Source: URNF01 sp045594105
GTDB lineage: Bacteria; Bacillota; Clostridia; Oscillospirales; Acutalibacteraceae
Length of the DNA stretch: 8,782 nt
Direction of reading: 5' to 3'
Assembly (NCBI GenBank): GCA_045594105.1
Contig: JAZNXY010000137.1
Location: forward strand, 1 to 8,782
The first letter of the stretch is position 1, and each line of letters starts with the position of its first letter. Below, piece after piece: positions 1 to 5,903 of the stretch. The notes under the pieces were generated by a model. It saw only the letters and a program-made list of their open reading frames with translations, had not been told where the DNA came from and searched no databases. Both the position numbers and the translations under genes were made by a program.

Positions 1-208
1 CACCGTCAAGCCAACCTGCTGTCTGCTCCGTGATGGCATCCCGTACCTTGTACTTCAAGGTTTGATCCTCCTGTGTATCCGAATTAGCCAATATGTGTAA
101 TCGCACCACATCTTTTCGTATCGCATCACACGTCCCTTCAAAGCCACACAATGACAGCACCATACATATAATCAAGCCGCCCGACAGTGCCCGTATCCAC
201 CGTTTCAT
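1..208 (-). CDS. spoIIR: Stage II sporulation protein R, N-terminal part (cut by window edge)
   Basis: In the SpoIIR family the protein is made in the forespore, exported, and triggers the mother-cell protease SpoIIGA to process pro-sigma-E. The reading frame starts at ATG 208-206 and stays open to the left edge (69 residues seen; the family is usually about 200 residues or more). Residues 1-27 look like a signal or anchor: basic MKRWIR, then a hydrophobic stretch to about residue 22. The family hallmark follows: VVRLHILANSD at 34-44, then acidic residues and LKYKVRDAI at 51-59. The gene lies just beyond a hairpin that ends the ispE cluster, so it probably has its own promoter. A Shine-Dalgarno-like AAGGA at 225-221 lies 12 bases before the ATG, rather far, and falls partly within that hairpin. 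A later ATG at 163 would cut into the signal sequence and has no visible ribosome site. Identification rests on remembered family sequence; I am confident of it. Confidence 0.92.
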   Translation of the reverse strand, partial: MKRWIRALSGGLIICMVLSLCGFEGTCDAIRKDVVRLHILANSDTQEDQTLKYKVRDAITEQTAGWLDG

Positions 209-261
209 AAAAAAATACCGTCCTTTTCTGTTGTTACCAACAGTATGGACGGTATTTTTTT
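209..261 (-). terminator. Long hairpin terminator after ispE, abutting spoIIR start
   Basis: Bases 209-223 and 247-261 form a perfect 15-base-pair stem (seven A:T pairs, then TACCGTCC with GGACGGTA). Inside it a second 6-pair stem (228-233 with 238-243, CTGTTG/CAACAG) closes a 4-base loop. Read on the minus strand it comes 3 bases after the ispE stop and its 3' arm ends in seven T, as an intrinsic terminator does. The last T touches the spoIIR ATG. The A-run on the other side makes it structurally symmetrical, but no plus-strand gene needs it here. Confidence 0.88.
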
Positions 262-270
262 CCTTTATAC
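242..270 (-). promoter_or_regulatory. Possible sigma-F-type promoter for spoIIR
   Basis: On the minus strand GTATA (270-266) is followed after 15 bases by GTCCATACT (250-242). The sigma-F consensus known from Bacillus is about GYATA, 15-16 bases, then GGNNANANT; only the second G of the -10 differs. The -35 overlaps the ispE stop codon. Transcription would begin near 235-236, inside the hairpin loop, leaving a leader of about 27 bases with the AAGGA site. spoIIR is a known sigma-F target in Bacillus, which supports the reading, but short motifs of this kind occur by chance. Confidence 0.4.
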
Positions 271-1125
271 AATTTTTGGACCGCCTCGCCACGGACAACA
301 CACCACAGCCGTTTCACATTGCGGTGTAATCGCCCGCACGCACGCATCAGCGGATGCTTTATCGGTAAACACACCAACAACCGCCGAGCCGCTACCGGTC
401 ATACATGCCCCGACAGCACCTTTTGCCTTCAGTGCATCTATCAAGCTTTGCACCTCGGGGATATTCAGCACTTGGGCAAAGCGGTTATGCATTGCCGCAC
501 CAACTGCAGCAACATCCTTTGACACCAATGCCGAAAAGACGTCGTCGGTATGTGTCTGTTCAGGAAATGGCAAGGTGTCAATCGCCGCATACGCTGCTGC
601 GGTGGAAACCCCGCAAAACGGCTTTGCCGCCACAATAAAACAGTCGGCAAGCGGTGTTACCGCCTGTAAATCGGTACCGATGCCGGTTGCCAGCATCGTA
701 CCGCCCAGAATACAAAACGGCACGTCTGCACCGATTTTAGCACCCAATTCACATAGTTCTGTCTGCGACAAGCGGTTATCGAACAACGCATTCAAGCCAA
801 CCAGCACACCCGCCGCATCCGCACTGCCACCTGCCATACCCGCCTGCATAGGAATGCGTTTATGCAGTGTCACCGCAAAGTGCGGCGGTACACCGATTTT
901 CTCGGTGTAAAGTAAAACAGCTTTCCAGGCAGTATTGTGTTCATCTGCCGTCAAATCGGCACCTTCCACCCGCACTGACAGCTGTTCGGCAGGTGCAATA
1001 TCAACCGTATCGGTCAAAGAGACCGTTTGCATAATCATTTTTACGGTGTGATACCCATTCGGGAGTCTGCCGGTCACATCCAATGACAGATTGATTTTAG
1101 CAGGTGCTTCTACACGCACATTCAT
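265..1125 (-). CDS. ispE: 4-diphosphocytidyl-2-C-methyl-D-erythritol kinase
   Basis: IspE phosphorylates the 2-hydroxyl of CDP-methylerythritol with ATP, a middle step of the MEP pathway that supplies isoprenoid precursors in the cytoplasm. The 286 residues match the usual family length. The N-terminal APAKINLSLDV carries the expected substrate-side lysine (K10). The GHMP-kinase glycine-rich ATP loop is at about 92-105 (PMQAGMAGGSADAA), the catalytic aspartate is probably D134 in GADVPF, GGTMLATGIG follows at 141-150, and the C-terminal GHMP motif MTGSGSAVVG is near 247-256. The ATG overlaps the stop of the upstream DUF896 gene by 4 bases (ATGA), with AAGGAG 11 bases upstream inside that gene, so translation is probably coupled. 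It is the last gene before a strong terminator. Nothing in the sequence looks broken. Confidence 0.97.
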   Translation of the reverse strand: MNVRVEAPAKINLSLDVTGRLPNGYHTVKMIMQTVSLTDTVDIAPAEQLSVRVEGADLTADEHNTAWKAVLLYTEKIGVPPHFAVTLHKRIPMQAGMAGGSADAAGVLVGLNALFDNRLSQTELCELGAKIGADVPFCILGGTMLATGIGTDLQAVTPLADCFIVAAKPFCGVSTAAAYAAIDTLPFPEQTHTDDVFSALVSKDVAAVGAAMHNRFAQVLNIPEVQSLIDALKAKGAVGACMTGSGSAVVGVFTDKASADACVRAITPQCETAVVCCPWRGGPKIV

Positions 1126-1337
1126 TCGTCGGCGTTCTCCTTTTTTCGTATCGGTTGTTTATTTCCGTTTTCATCGACAAAATACGCATTATTAAGCGTC
1201 GCACGCAAATCGCCGCGTATGGCGGCAATATAGGCACGGCGAAGTGCTGCCTGTTCCACCTTTTCGTTTTCCGTCAGCATGCTTTCCTTGGCTTTTTTTG
1301 CCAATTCATTGATGCGTGCTATCACTTTATCATCCAT
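1122..1337 (-). CDS. UPF0291/DUF896 family small protein
   Basis: A 71-residue, highly charged, soluble-looking protein. It has the layout of the UPF0291/DUF896 family (Bacillus YnzC and relatives): an N-terminal helical hairpin with ARINELAKKAKE at about 7-18, LTENEKVEQAALRRAYI at 21-37, then a short basic or polar tail. YnzC has a known helical-hairpin structure, and its molecular role is not established. A good ribosome site (GAGGAAAG) precedes the ATG. It lies 13 bases after the amidase gene and overlaps ispE by 4 bases, so it is almost surely co-transcribed with both. The family call is from remembered pattern; the existence of the gene is well supported by spacing and ribosome site. Confidence 0.85.
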   Translation of the reverse strand: MDDKVIARINELAKKAKESMLTENEKVEQAALRRAYIAAIRGDLRATLNNAYFVDENGNKQPIRKKENADE

Positions 1338-1350
1338 TGTCTTTCCTCGT

Positions 1351-2091
1351 TTACGTTGTTAAAATGTATCTGCTGTAAGCATATCCCAAAAGACCGTTAT
1401 AGTCAACCACATACCAGTCTTCATATCTGCCACGCACCTGTACTGCCGCACCGTTTGGTGCCGTACCGATAATAGTGCCTTCTGCGGAAGGATAATCACG
1501 AATATTGAGATTACCGCCCAATGTGCGTACCGTACCTTCCCGAATCGGTATCGGCTCCACAAAGGGTAGGCCGAAATAGGTGGTTACCGATTCCGAAAGA
1601 TTACGTGCAATGGGTACAATATTTTCTGTAATCCAGTTGGCATCATCCACGTTGTCGTGGTAAGCAATTTCCACCAAAACAGCAGGTGCTCTTGTACGGG
1701 TAACCTCCGCAAGCCGTGTCGTTGCCACCGCACGCACTTTATCGGGAATAGGATATATGTCTTTGAAATTATCCGCAATAATAAAGGCCGCACGCTGTCC
1801 GTTGGTACTGCCTTGTGCATAATACACATCCGTACCACGTACACGCCCCATATTTGCAGCACCTGCCGCATTGGAGTGCAACGCCAGATGCAGGTCATAC
1901 GTACCGGCATTGGATTGGTTGATAGAATTGGTCACGGTACCTGCAGGGTCGTTACGGGTAAATGCAATCCCGTTGGCGATAAGATACGGTTCCATGGCAT
2001 CCGCCACCAGATTCATATAATATTCTTCGCTGCCGCCCGTCACATACAGATTTGCATCCTGCGTAGAAGGGCTTAAAAACAAACTGGGCAT
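1351..2091 (-). CDS. N-acetylmuramoyl-L-alanine amidase (Amidase_3-like) with SH3 domain
   Basis: Predicted to cut the bond between muramic acid and L-alanine in peptidoglycan. Residues 1 to about 175 resemble the zinc-dependent Amidase_3 fold: a first strand SLFLSPSTQDAN (3-14), a glutamate in SEEYYMN (21-27), the metal histidine in LALHSNAAG (69-77), and the probable catalytic glutamate E141 in AVLVEIAYHDN. Residues about 184-246 form a bacterial SH3 domain (GTVRT, LNIRDYPS, WYVVDY, GYAYSRYI) that probably binds wall material. Two oddities: the usual first zinc histidine of the DPGHGG loop is absent (SPSTQDAN instead), and no signal peptide is seen, so the export route is unclear. Start ATG 2091 has a strong AAGGAGAGG ribosome site. 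The lack of a signal would suit a phage-like endolysin or a protein used at mother-cell lysis, but that is inference. Confidence 0.85.
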   Translation of the reverse strand: MPSLFLSPSTQDANLYVTGGSEEYYMNLVADAMEPYLIANGIAFTRNDPAGTVTNSINQSNAGTYDLHLALHSNAAGAANMGRVRGTDVYYAQGSTNGQRAAFIIADNFKDIYPIPDKVRAVATTRLAEVTRTRAPAVLVEIAYHDNVDDANWITENIVPIARNLSESVTTYFGLPFVEPIPIREGTVRTLGGNLNIRDYPSAEGTIIGTAPNGAAVQVRGRYEDWYVVDYNGLLGYAYSRYILTT

Positions 2092-2105
2092 ACTAACCTC
2101 TCCTT

Positions 2106-2126
2106 TCGCACCAATATATGGTGCGA
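2106..2126. other. Short hairpin between rmuC and the amidase gene
   Basis: TCGCACCA (2106-2113) and TGGTGCGA (2119-2126) form a perfect 8-pair stem with a 5-base loop. It lies between the rmuC stop codon and the amidase ribosome site. No T-run follows on either strand, so it is not a normal terminator. It could be an RNA-processing or stabilising element, or could tune amidase translation, because in the transcript it ends just before AAGGAGAGG. Confidence 0.5.
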
Positions 2127-2136
2127 GGAGCGGTAT

Positions 2137-3387
2137 TTATGCCTCGGTATCCTCGGGAAGTTCTGCCGTCGCACCGTCAAGAACATCACGGGATTCCTGC
2201 TCGGTCAAGGTAGCGACCGACGAGAGCTTGCGCTGAATCTGGCGGGTACGTACACCCACCAATTTATCGAGTTCGTTATTGGCTTGCTCCAAACGGGATT
2301 GCGCAGCGGCAATGACACTGCCGAACTTGTCAAATTCGGTCTTTACAGCACCGAGCACCTTCCATACTTCGCCCGACCGTTTTTGAATCGCCAGTGTACG
2401 GAAGCCCATTTGTAAGCTGTTAAGTATAGCCGCCATGGTTGTCGGTCCTGCGATATTGACGTGGTAATCACGTTGCAAGGTTTCCACCATACCACGCCGC
2501 ACCACCTCAGCATACAAACCCTCAAAGGGCAGAAACATAATCGCAAACTCTGTGGTGTTCGGCGGGTCAATATACTTATCCCGAATATCCTTGGCGAATT
2601 GGCGGATACGGGTTTCAAGCACCTTTCCTGCCGCTTCTACAGCAACGGGATCTGCCGTTTCGTATGCATCCATCAGCTGTGTATACGCATCCGCAGGAAA
2701 CTTCGCATCAATCGGAAGATATACCGTTTCGCCGCCGCTTCCGGGCATTTTCACCGCATATTCCACACGGTTGGTGCTACCCACCTTGGTGACAGCATTG
2801 GTTTCATACTGTTCGGGCGCCAAAATCTCTTCCAAAATAGCACCCAACTGAATCTCGCCTAAAATACCACGTGTTTTCACGTTGGAAAGCACTTTTTTAA
2901 GGTCGCCGACACCCGATGCCAACGACTGCATTTCACCAAGCCCCTGATGCACCTGCTCCAGGCGCTCGTTCACCGCTTTGAAGGATTCGGAAATACGTTC
3001 ATTAAGAGTTTTTTGCAGCTTTTCATCTACCGTTTTCCGCATTTCCTCTAACTGATGGCTGTTCTCTGTTCGAATTTCCACCATACCATCTCTGATAGAT
3101 TTACGGGTATTCTCCATTGCGGCAAGGTTGGCTTCGTTGGCCTTTGCCTGTGCCGTAAGCAGCATCTCACCCATAGTTTTCATTGAACTCTGCACCGCAC
3201 GACTGCCTTCCTCACGGCTTTCACGCAATTCTTTGAGCATGTCCTCACGCATTTTTGCAAGCTCTGCTTTACTTTCGGCGTTCGTTGTATCGTTGTTACC
3301 GACACGTTTCAACAACATAAGCAGCAGCACCAACACCGCAAGGGACAGCACAGCAACCGCTATCAATACAATTTCTGTAACTCCCAT
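2137..3387 (-). CDS. rmuC: RmuC family protein
   Basis: RmuC proteins limit certain DNA inversions and rearrangements in E. coli and are related to nuclease folds; the exact activity is not settled. The 416 residues show the normal architecture: a membrane anchor at about 5-29, a long charged coiled coil from about 34 to 165, then the RmuC core from about 168 to 380. Core signatures are TRGILGEIQLG (172-182), LPIDAKFP (224-231), MFLPFEGLYAEV (284-295) and IAGPTTMAAILNSLQMGFR (312-330), with an acidic tail. ATG 3387 has GAGGAGG 11 bases upstream, within the end of the preceding gene, which stops 6 bases before. This spacing indicates one transcript with the DUF624 gene. Confidence 0.95.
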   Translation of the reverse strand: MGVTEIVLIAVAVLSLAVLVLLLMLLKRVGNNDTTNAESKAELAKMREDMLKELRESREEGSRAVQSSMKTMGEMLLTAQAKANEANLAAMENTRKSIRDGMVEIRTENSHQLEEMRKTVDEKLQKTLNERISESFKAVNERLEQVHQGLGEMQSLASGVGDLKKVLSNVKTRGILGEIQLGAILEEILAPEQYETNAVTKVGSTNRVEYAVKMPGSGGETVYLPIDAKFPADAYTQLMDAYETADPVAVEAAGKVLETRIRQFAKDIRDKYIDPPNTTEFAIMFLPFEGLYAEVVRRGMVETLQRDYHVNIAGPTTMAAILNSLQMGFRTLAIQKRSGEVWKVLGAVKTEFDKFGSVIAAAQSRLEQANNELDKLVGVRTRQIQRKLSSVATLTEQESRDVLDGATAELPEDTEA

Positions 3388-3393
3388 TTATCT

Positions 3394-4275
3394 TTACGCC
3401 TCCTCTTCACCCTGCTTGGCACCCGAAACGTGAATATCATCTGCGGCACGGTCTTGGAACACGGTTTCTTGTTCTTCGTCATCCAAATTCAATAAACGCA
3501 ACGCTTTACGATCCGCTTCGGGATGTTCTTTATAATACGGGTCGATCATCACCTTTTTCACATACGGGAAGATAGCAAACTGTATCAGCAGTGAACGGAA
3601 CGCAGGGTACATCAAAATATACAAGAGCAACAGTATCGCCGCCCAAATGCGATAATCCGCCAAAAAAGCAGGTACTGCAAACACGGCAACTATCAACAAC
3701 AGAATGCCAAAAATGCCCAGATTCACCTTGAAATTATGCAAAGCGAACATAAATGCATTCTTGTACATCTGCTTTATTTTCAAATCAAAAGTAATGGTCA
3801 TAAACGGAATATAGTAATTCATGAACGTAAATATCAGCATACCGATCACGTTCACCGCCAGCATCAACACATGGGCAGAAGGTGCCTGACTGCCGTCGGT
3901 ACGGAAAAACAACGAAGCGGTATAAAAATAAGTGTTGAAGCCGAAAAGTGCCCAGACCAACAGATTGATAATACCGACAGGCAACGCCTTTTTCCAGGTG
4001 CGACGCAAGGTGGAAAAGAAATCTGCCGCAGGGAACGCAAATTTTCTTCTTGCCGCATTACGTGTTACATACGTAAGGCCCATTCTTGCCATACCGTTTG
4101 TAACAAGCGGCAAAGACAGCAAAACATACAGCAAATTGGCACGCAGTAAGCTTGTCCATTTCGTGCCGAGTATTTCAAAAAAAACACGAACCGCACTTTT
4201 TTCCTGCGGTGCATTTTTATAAATACCCTTTCCCTCTTTCGTGTAATACCGTTCCAAAGCATCAAACAATCCCAC
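3394..4275 (-). CDS. DUF624 (YesL-like) integral membrane protein
   Basis: A 293-residue membrane protein of unknown function. The N-terminal region (GKGIYKNAP near 15-23, then a hydrophobic helix LLRANLLYVLLSLPLVTNG at about 43-61) and the segment DFFSTLRRTWKKALPVGIINLL (85-106) fit the DUF624/YesL family. About five membrane segments are visible, near 43-62, 97-120, 134-158, 184-204 and 208-236, followed by a charged, acidic cytoplasmic-looking tail (266-293). Some family members lie near sugar-uptake genes; nothing of the kind is adjacent here, so no substrate can be inferred. The start codon is GTG (4275-4273), chosen because AAGGAG lies 8 bases before it. Its stop is 6 bases before rmuC. 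Confidence 0.8.
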   Translation of the reverse strand: MGLFDALERYYTKEGKGIYKNAPQEKSAVRVFFEILGTKWTSLLRANLLYVLLSLPLVTNGMARMGLTYVTRNAARRKFAFPAADFFSTLRRTWKKALPVGIINLLVWALFGFNTYFYTASLFFRTDGSQAPSAHVLMLAVNVIGMLIFTFMNYYIPFMTITFDLKIKQMYKNAFMFALHNFKVNLGIFGILLLIVAVFAVPAFLADYRIWAAILLLLYILMYPAFRSLLIQFAIFPYVKKVMIDPYYKEHPEADRKALRLLNLDDEEQETVFQDRAADDIHVSGAKQGEEEA

Positions 4276-4301
4276 GTTTTACTCTCCTTAAAAGTCCTTT
4301 T

Positions 4302-4910
4302 CTATAAAATCCAAAATCGCAGAAGAGCATCCAAAATGCCGCCTGCTAAAACCAATAACAAAAACAAACCAAATCGCAATAAAAACAACCGTAGCTCATG
4401 ATATAAACCGCCAACCATGTTTTTTTGCATCAGCATATTGCCGATATGCGTTGACATACGTATACCTTCCACAACACCCAACAACAGCGCTGTGATTTTG
4501 ACCAGTGCCGGCGGCAAAACCACAGCGGCAGCCAACCACACACCATGCCAACCCGTGCTGTAGTAGTAGCTTTCGGTCATACCGAGTCCCAATCCGAAAA
4601 AGAACGGCACCAACAAGATAAAGGGGGTGCCGCAGGCAGACAAGCCGCAAAAGAACACCGTTCCCAACAGCAGTATGGGCAAAAAACATGAGTTATACAA
4701 AGTAGACAGCATACCGTACACCCCCTCTTGCGGAGGTGTCATGGTTAAGATGCGTTCCAAAAAGCCGCTTTCGGTCTGTCCGTAGTTACAAAAAAGAATA
4801 CAACCGCACACAAAACCTGCCATCAGCAAAAATAACGGCAGCAACAGTCGTCTTTGCTTTGAAAACATACGCAGCCAACCTGCAAAACGGATACGGGTTG
4901 TCCGAAACAT
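4302..4910 (-). CDS. spoIIM: SpoIIM/DUF95-family membrane protein (probable stage II sporulation protein M)
   Basis: A 202-residue, strongly hydrophobic protein. In Bacillus SpoIIM works with SpoIID and SpoIIP in the complex that thins septal peptidoglycan and drives engulfment of the forespore. A basic N-terminus (residues 1-21) is followed by membrane segments near 22-41, 74-110 (at least two spans), 121-150 and 174-202. The middle part, FFCGLSACGTPFILLVPFFF (86-105) followed by GLGLG, resembles the glycine and proline pattern of the SpoIIM/DUF95 family. A spoIIR gene in the same window shows that the organism is a spore former. ATG 4910 has AAGGAG 7 bases upstream. It is the first gene of the leftward cluster. 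Identity within DUF95 is less certain than for the other genes, and another DUF95 member is possible. Confidence 0.62.
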   Translation of the reverse strand: MFRTTRIRFAGWLRMFSKQRRLLLPLFLLMAGFVCGCILFCNYGQTESGFLERILTMTPPQEGVYGMLSTLYNSCFLPILLLGTVFFCGLSACGTPFILLVPFFFGLGLGMTESYYYSTGWHGVWLAAAVVLPPALVKITALLLGVVEGIRMSTHIGNMLMQKNMVGGLYHELRLFLLRFGLFLLLVLAGGILDALLRFWIL

Positions 4911-4929
4911 ACTATCACTCCTTCTCTAC

Positions 4930-4961
4930 ACCGTATGCAAAGAAGATGCCAAGTATGTCAA
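4930..4961 (-). promoter_or_regulatory. Promoter region for the spoIIM-to-ispE cluster
   Basis: Two readings overlap on the minus strand. A consensus TTGACA (4961-4956) would be a sigma-A -35, but the -10 at the right distance is poor (CATACG after 18 bases). A sigma-E-type pattern fits better: ATA (4956-4954), 16 bases, then CATACGGT (4937-4930), against the Bacillus consensus ATA, 16-18 bases, CATACANT. spoIIM is a sigma-E gene in Bacillus. The start site would fall near 4924, leaving a very short leader of about 14 bases that just includes the AAGGAG site. Confidence 0.45.
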
Positions 4962-4993
4962 AAGGGTGTTGCAGCCCTGCAACACCCTTTTTT
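4960..4993. terminator. Hairpin terminator after the yajC unit
   Basis: Bases 4960-4973 and 4978-4991 form a perfect 14-pair stem (AAAAGGGTGTTGCA with its complement) around a GCCC loop. On the minus strand it starts right after the stop codon of the TIGR04086-like gene and is followed by TTTT and then GACA, so it should end yajC-unit transcripts, although the T-run is short. On the plus strand it ends in six T, so it could also stop antisense transcription. The next cluster's promoter begins inside its minus-strand T-run. Confidence 0.85.
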
Positions 4994-4994
4994 G

Positions 4995-5381
4995 TCATTT
5001 CACGCCGACCATACCGCCCGCCATACCGCCAAGCAGTAACGCTGCCAGTTTGACAAACAAAAAACCGATACGGATGTTACGGTACAGTACCAGACCCGTT
5101 ATGAGTATCACTGCGAGTAAAACGGTCCCGACAAGTAAGCCGGTAAGCCAACCGTTTTTCCCTGCCACACGCGCCGCAGTAAACCCACCGATAAAAGCAG
5201 CTATTACAGCCGCCACTACCGACAAAGCCGTTACCGCTACAGGCGGCATATCCAGCAAGGTCATCAACAGTGCCGCCAGCACAAGGCATACAGCACCGGC
5301 AACCAGGCCCACTGCTACACCAATACCGACGGAACGCAGTTTCCCCTGCCATCCGTCAGCAGTATCTCTACGTGTTCTCAT
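4995..5381 (-). CDS. TIGR04086/DUF3792-like small membrane protein
   Basis: A 128-residue protein with a basic N-terminus and four likely membrane segments rich in G, A, V and L, ending near the C-terminus in LLLGGMAGGMVGVK. The pattern (helical hairpin, then GGFTAARVAGKNGWLTGLLVG, then two more helices) and the position directly after yajC fit the TIGR04086/DUF3792 family of Firmicutes (YrzE-like), whose function is unknown. The start is set at ATG 5381 because a strong GGGAGGGG (5394-5387) lies 5 bases before it. A GTG at 5396 would add five residues but overlaps that site and has no good site of its own. It is probably co-transcribed with yajC, 56 bases upstream, and its stop leads directly into a terminator. 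Confidence 0.75.
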   Translation of the reverse strand: MRTRRDTADGWQGKLRSVGIGVAVGLVAGAVCLVLAALLMTLLDMPPVAVTALSVVAAVIAAFIGGFTAARVAGKNGWLTGLLVGTVLLAVILITGLVLYRNIRIGFLFVKLAALLLGGMAGGMVGVK

Positions 5382-5386
5382 AGCAT

Positions 5387-5394
5387 CCCCTCCC
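5387..5394 (-). promoter_or_regulatory. Ribosome binding site that fixes the TIGR04086-like start
   Basis: GGGAGGGG on the minus strand, 5 bases before ATG 5381. Its position over the alternative GTG codon (5396-5394) decides the start in favour of the ATG. Confidence 0.75.
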
Positions 5395-5437
5395 ACAACC
5401 TATACGACATATATGCGGGAGAAGAACGGGTTATGCA

Positions 5438-5815
5438 TTAGATATCGTCATCGTCGTCATCGTCGACCATATCGGACGGTGCATCGTGTTTGGTTTCCAC
5501 CGTCTGGATCGCCCATTTTTTAATCTGCAGCTTGCTGCGATCGGCACCGCTTTCGATGGTGAGGGTGTCGTCCTTTACGTTTACTACACGGCCACAGATA
5601 CCGCCAATAGTAACCAGTTCATCACCAACCATAACAGCGTCACGCATCTTCTGTTCTTCCTGCTGTTTTTTCTTCTGAGGACGAATCATCAGGAAGTACA
5701 TCAGCACGATGATCAGAATAAAGGGACTGAGCTGAACGAGCATGGATACCCAGCCGTTTGCCTGTGTGGCTTCGCCTGCCGCATTAGTAGCAGCAGTCAA
5801 CAAAAATGCTTGCAT
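5438..5815 (-). CDS. yajC: Preprotein translocase subunit YajC
   Basis: YajC is a small single-span membrane protein that associates with SecDF at the SecYEG channel. The 125 residues show a short N-terminal outside segment, one membrane helix at about 24-44 (MLVQLSPFILIIVLMYFLMI), and the hallmark RPQKKKQQEEQK at 45-56. The conserved small beta domain follows: GDELVTIGGICGRVVNV at 64-80 and then DDTLTIES. The C-terminus ends in an unusual run of seven aspartates and one isoleucine (118-125). ATG 5815 has AGGTAGG 8 bases upstream. The gene follows tgt, as in many bacteria, but has its own promoter, and secD/secF are not next to it. Confidence 0.96.
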   Translation of the reverse strand: MQAFLLTAATNAAGEATQANGWVSMLVQLSPFILIIVLMYFLMIRPQKKKQQEEQKMRDAVMVGDELVTIGGICGRVVNVKDDTLTIESGADRSKLQIKKWAIQTVETKHDAPSDMVDDDDDDDI

Positions 5816-5845
5816 AGTTTTTACCTACCTTTTGATTTTTCTATT

Positions 5846-5874
5846 ATCATACAAAATATTTGCCGTAATTGCAA
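5846..5874 (-). promoter_or_regulatory. Sigma-A-type promoter of yajC
   Basis: On the minus strand TTGCAA (5874-5869), 17 bases, then TATGAT (5851-5846), in an AT-rich 88-base gap between tgt and yajC. The spacing is ideal and the -10 differs from consensus by one base. Transcription would start near 5839, giving a leader of about 25 bases with the yajC ribosome site. This suggests that yajC is not wholly dependent on queA-tgt transcription. Confidence 0.7.
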
Positions 5875-5903
5875 GTAAAATACAAAAATTTACACTAAAT
5901 TCA

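Noticed and set aside
93..329. Plus-strand open frame of 78 codons
   Set aside because: It is antisense to spoIIR, runs through the terminator hairpin, has no ribosome site and an unremarkable product; the minus-strand frame has a clear SpoIIR hallmark.
245..910. Long plus-strand open frame (221 codons) opposite ispE
   Set aside because: Its Ala/Pro/Thr-rich product mirrors the codon bias of ispE on the other strand; no ribosome site or family features; ispE is certain.
1351..2091. Prophage remnant, suggested by the endolysin-like amidase
   Set aside because: No holin, tail, integrase or attachment repeats nearby; the gene sits in a compact core-gene cluster with ordinary spacing.
5382..5396. 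GTG 5396 as start of the TIGR04086-like gene
   Set aside because: It overlaps the strong GGGAGGGG site that serves ATG 5381.
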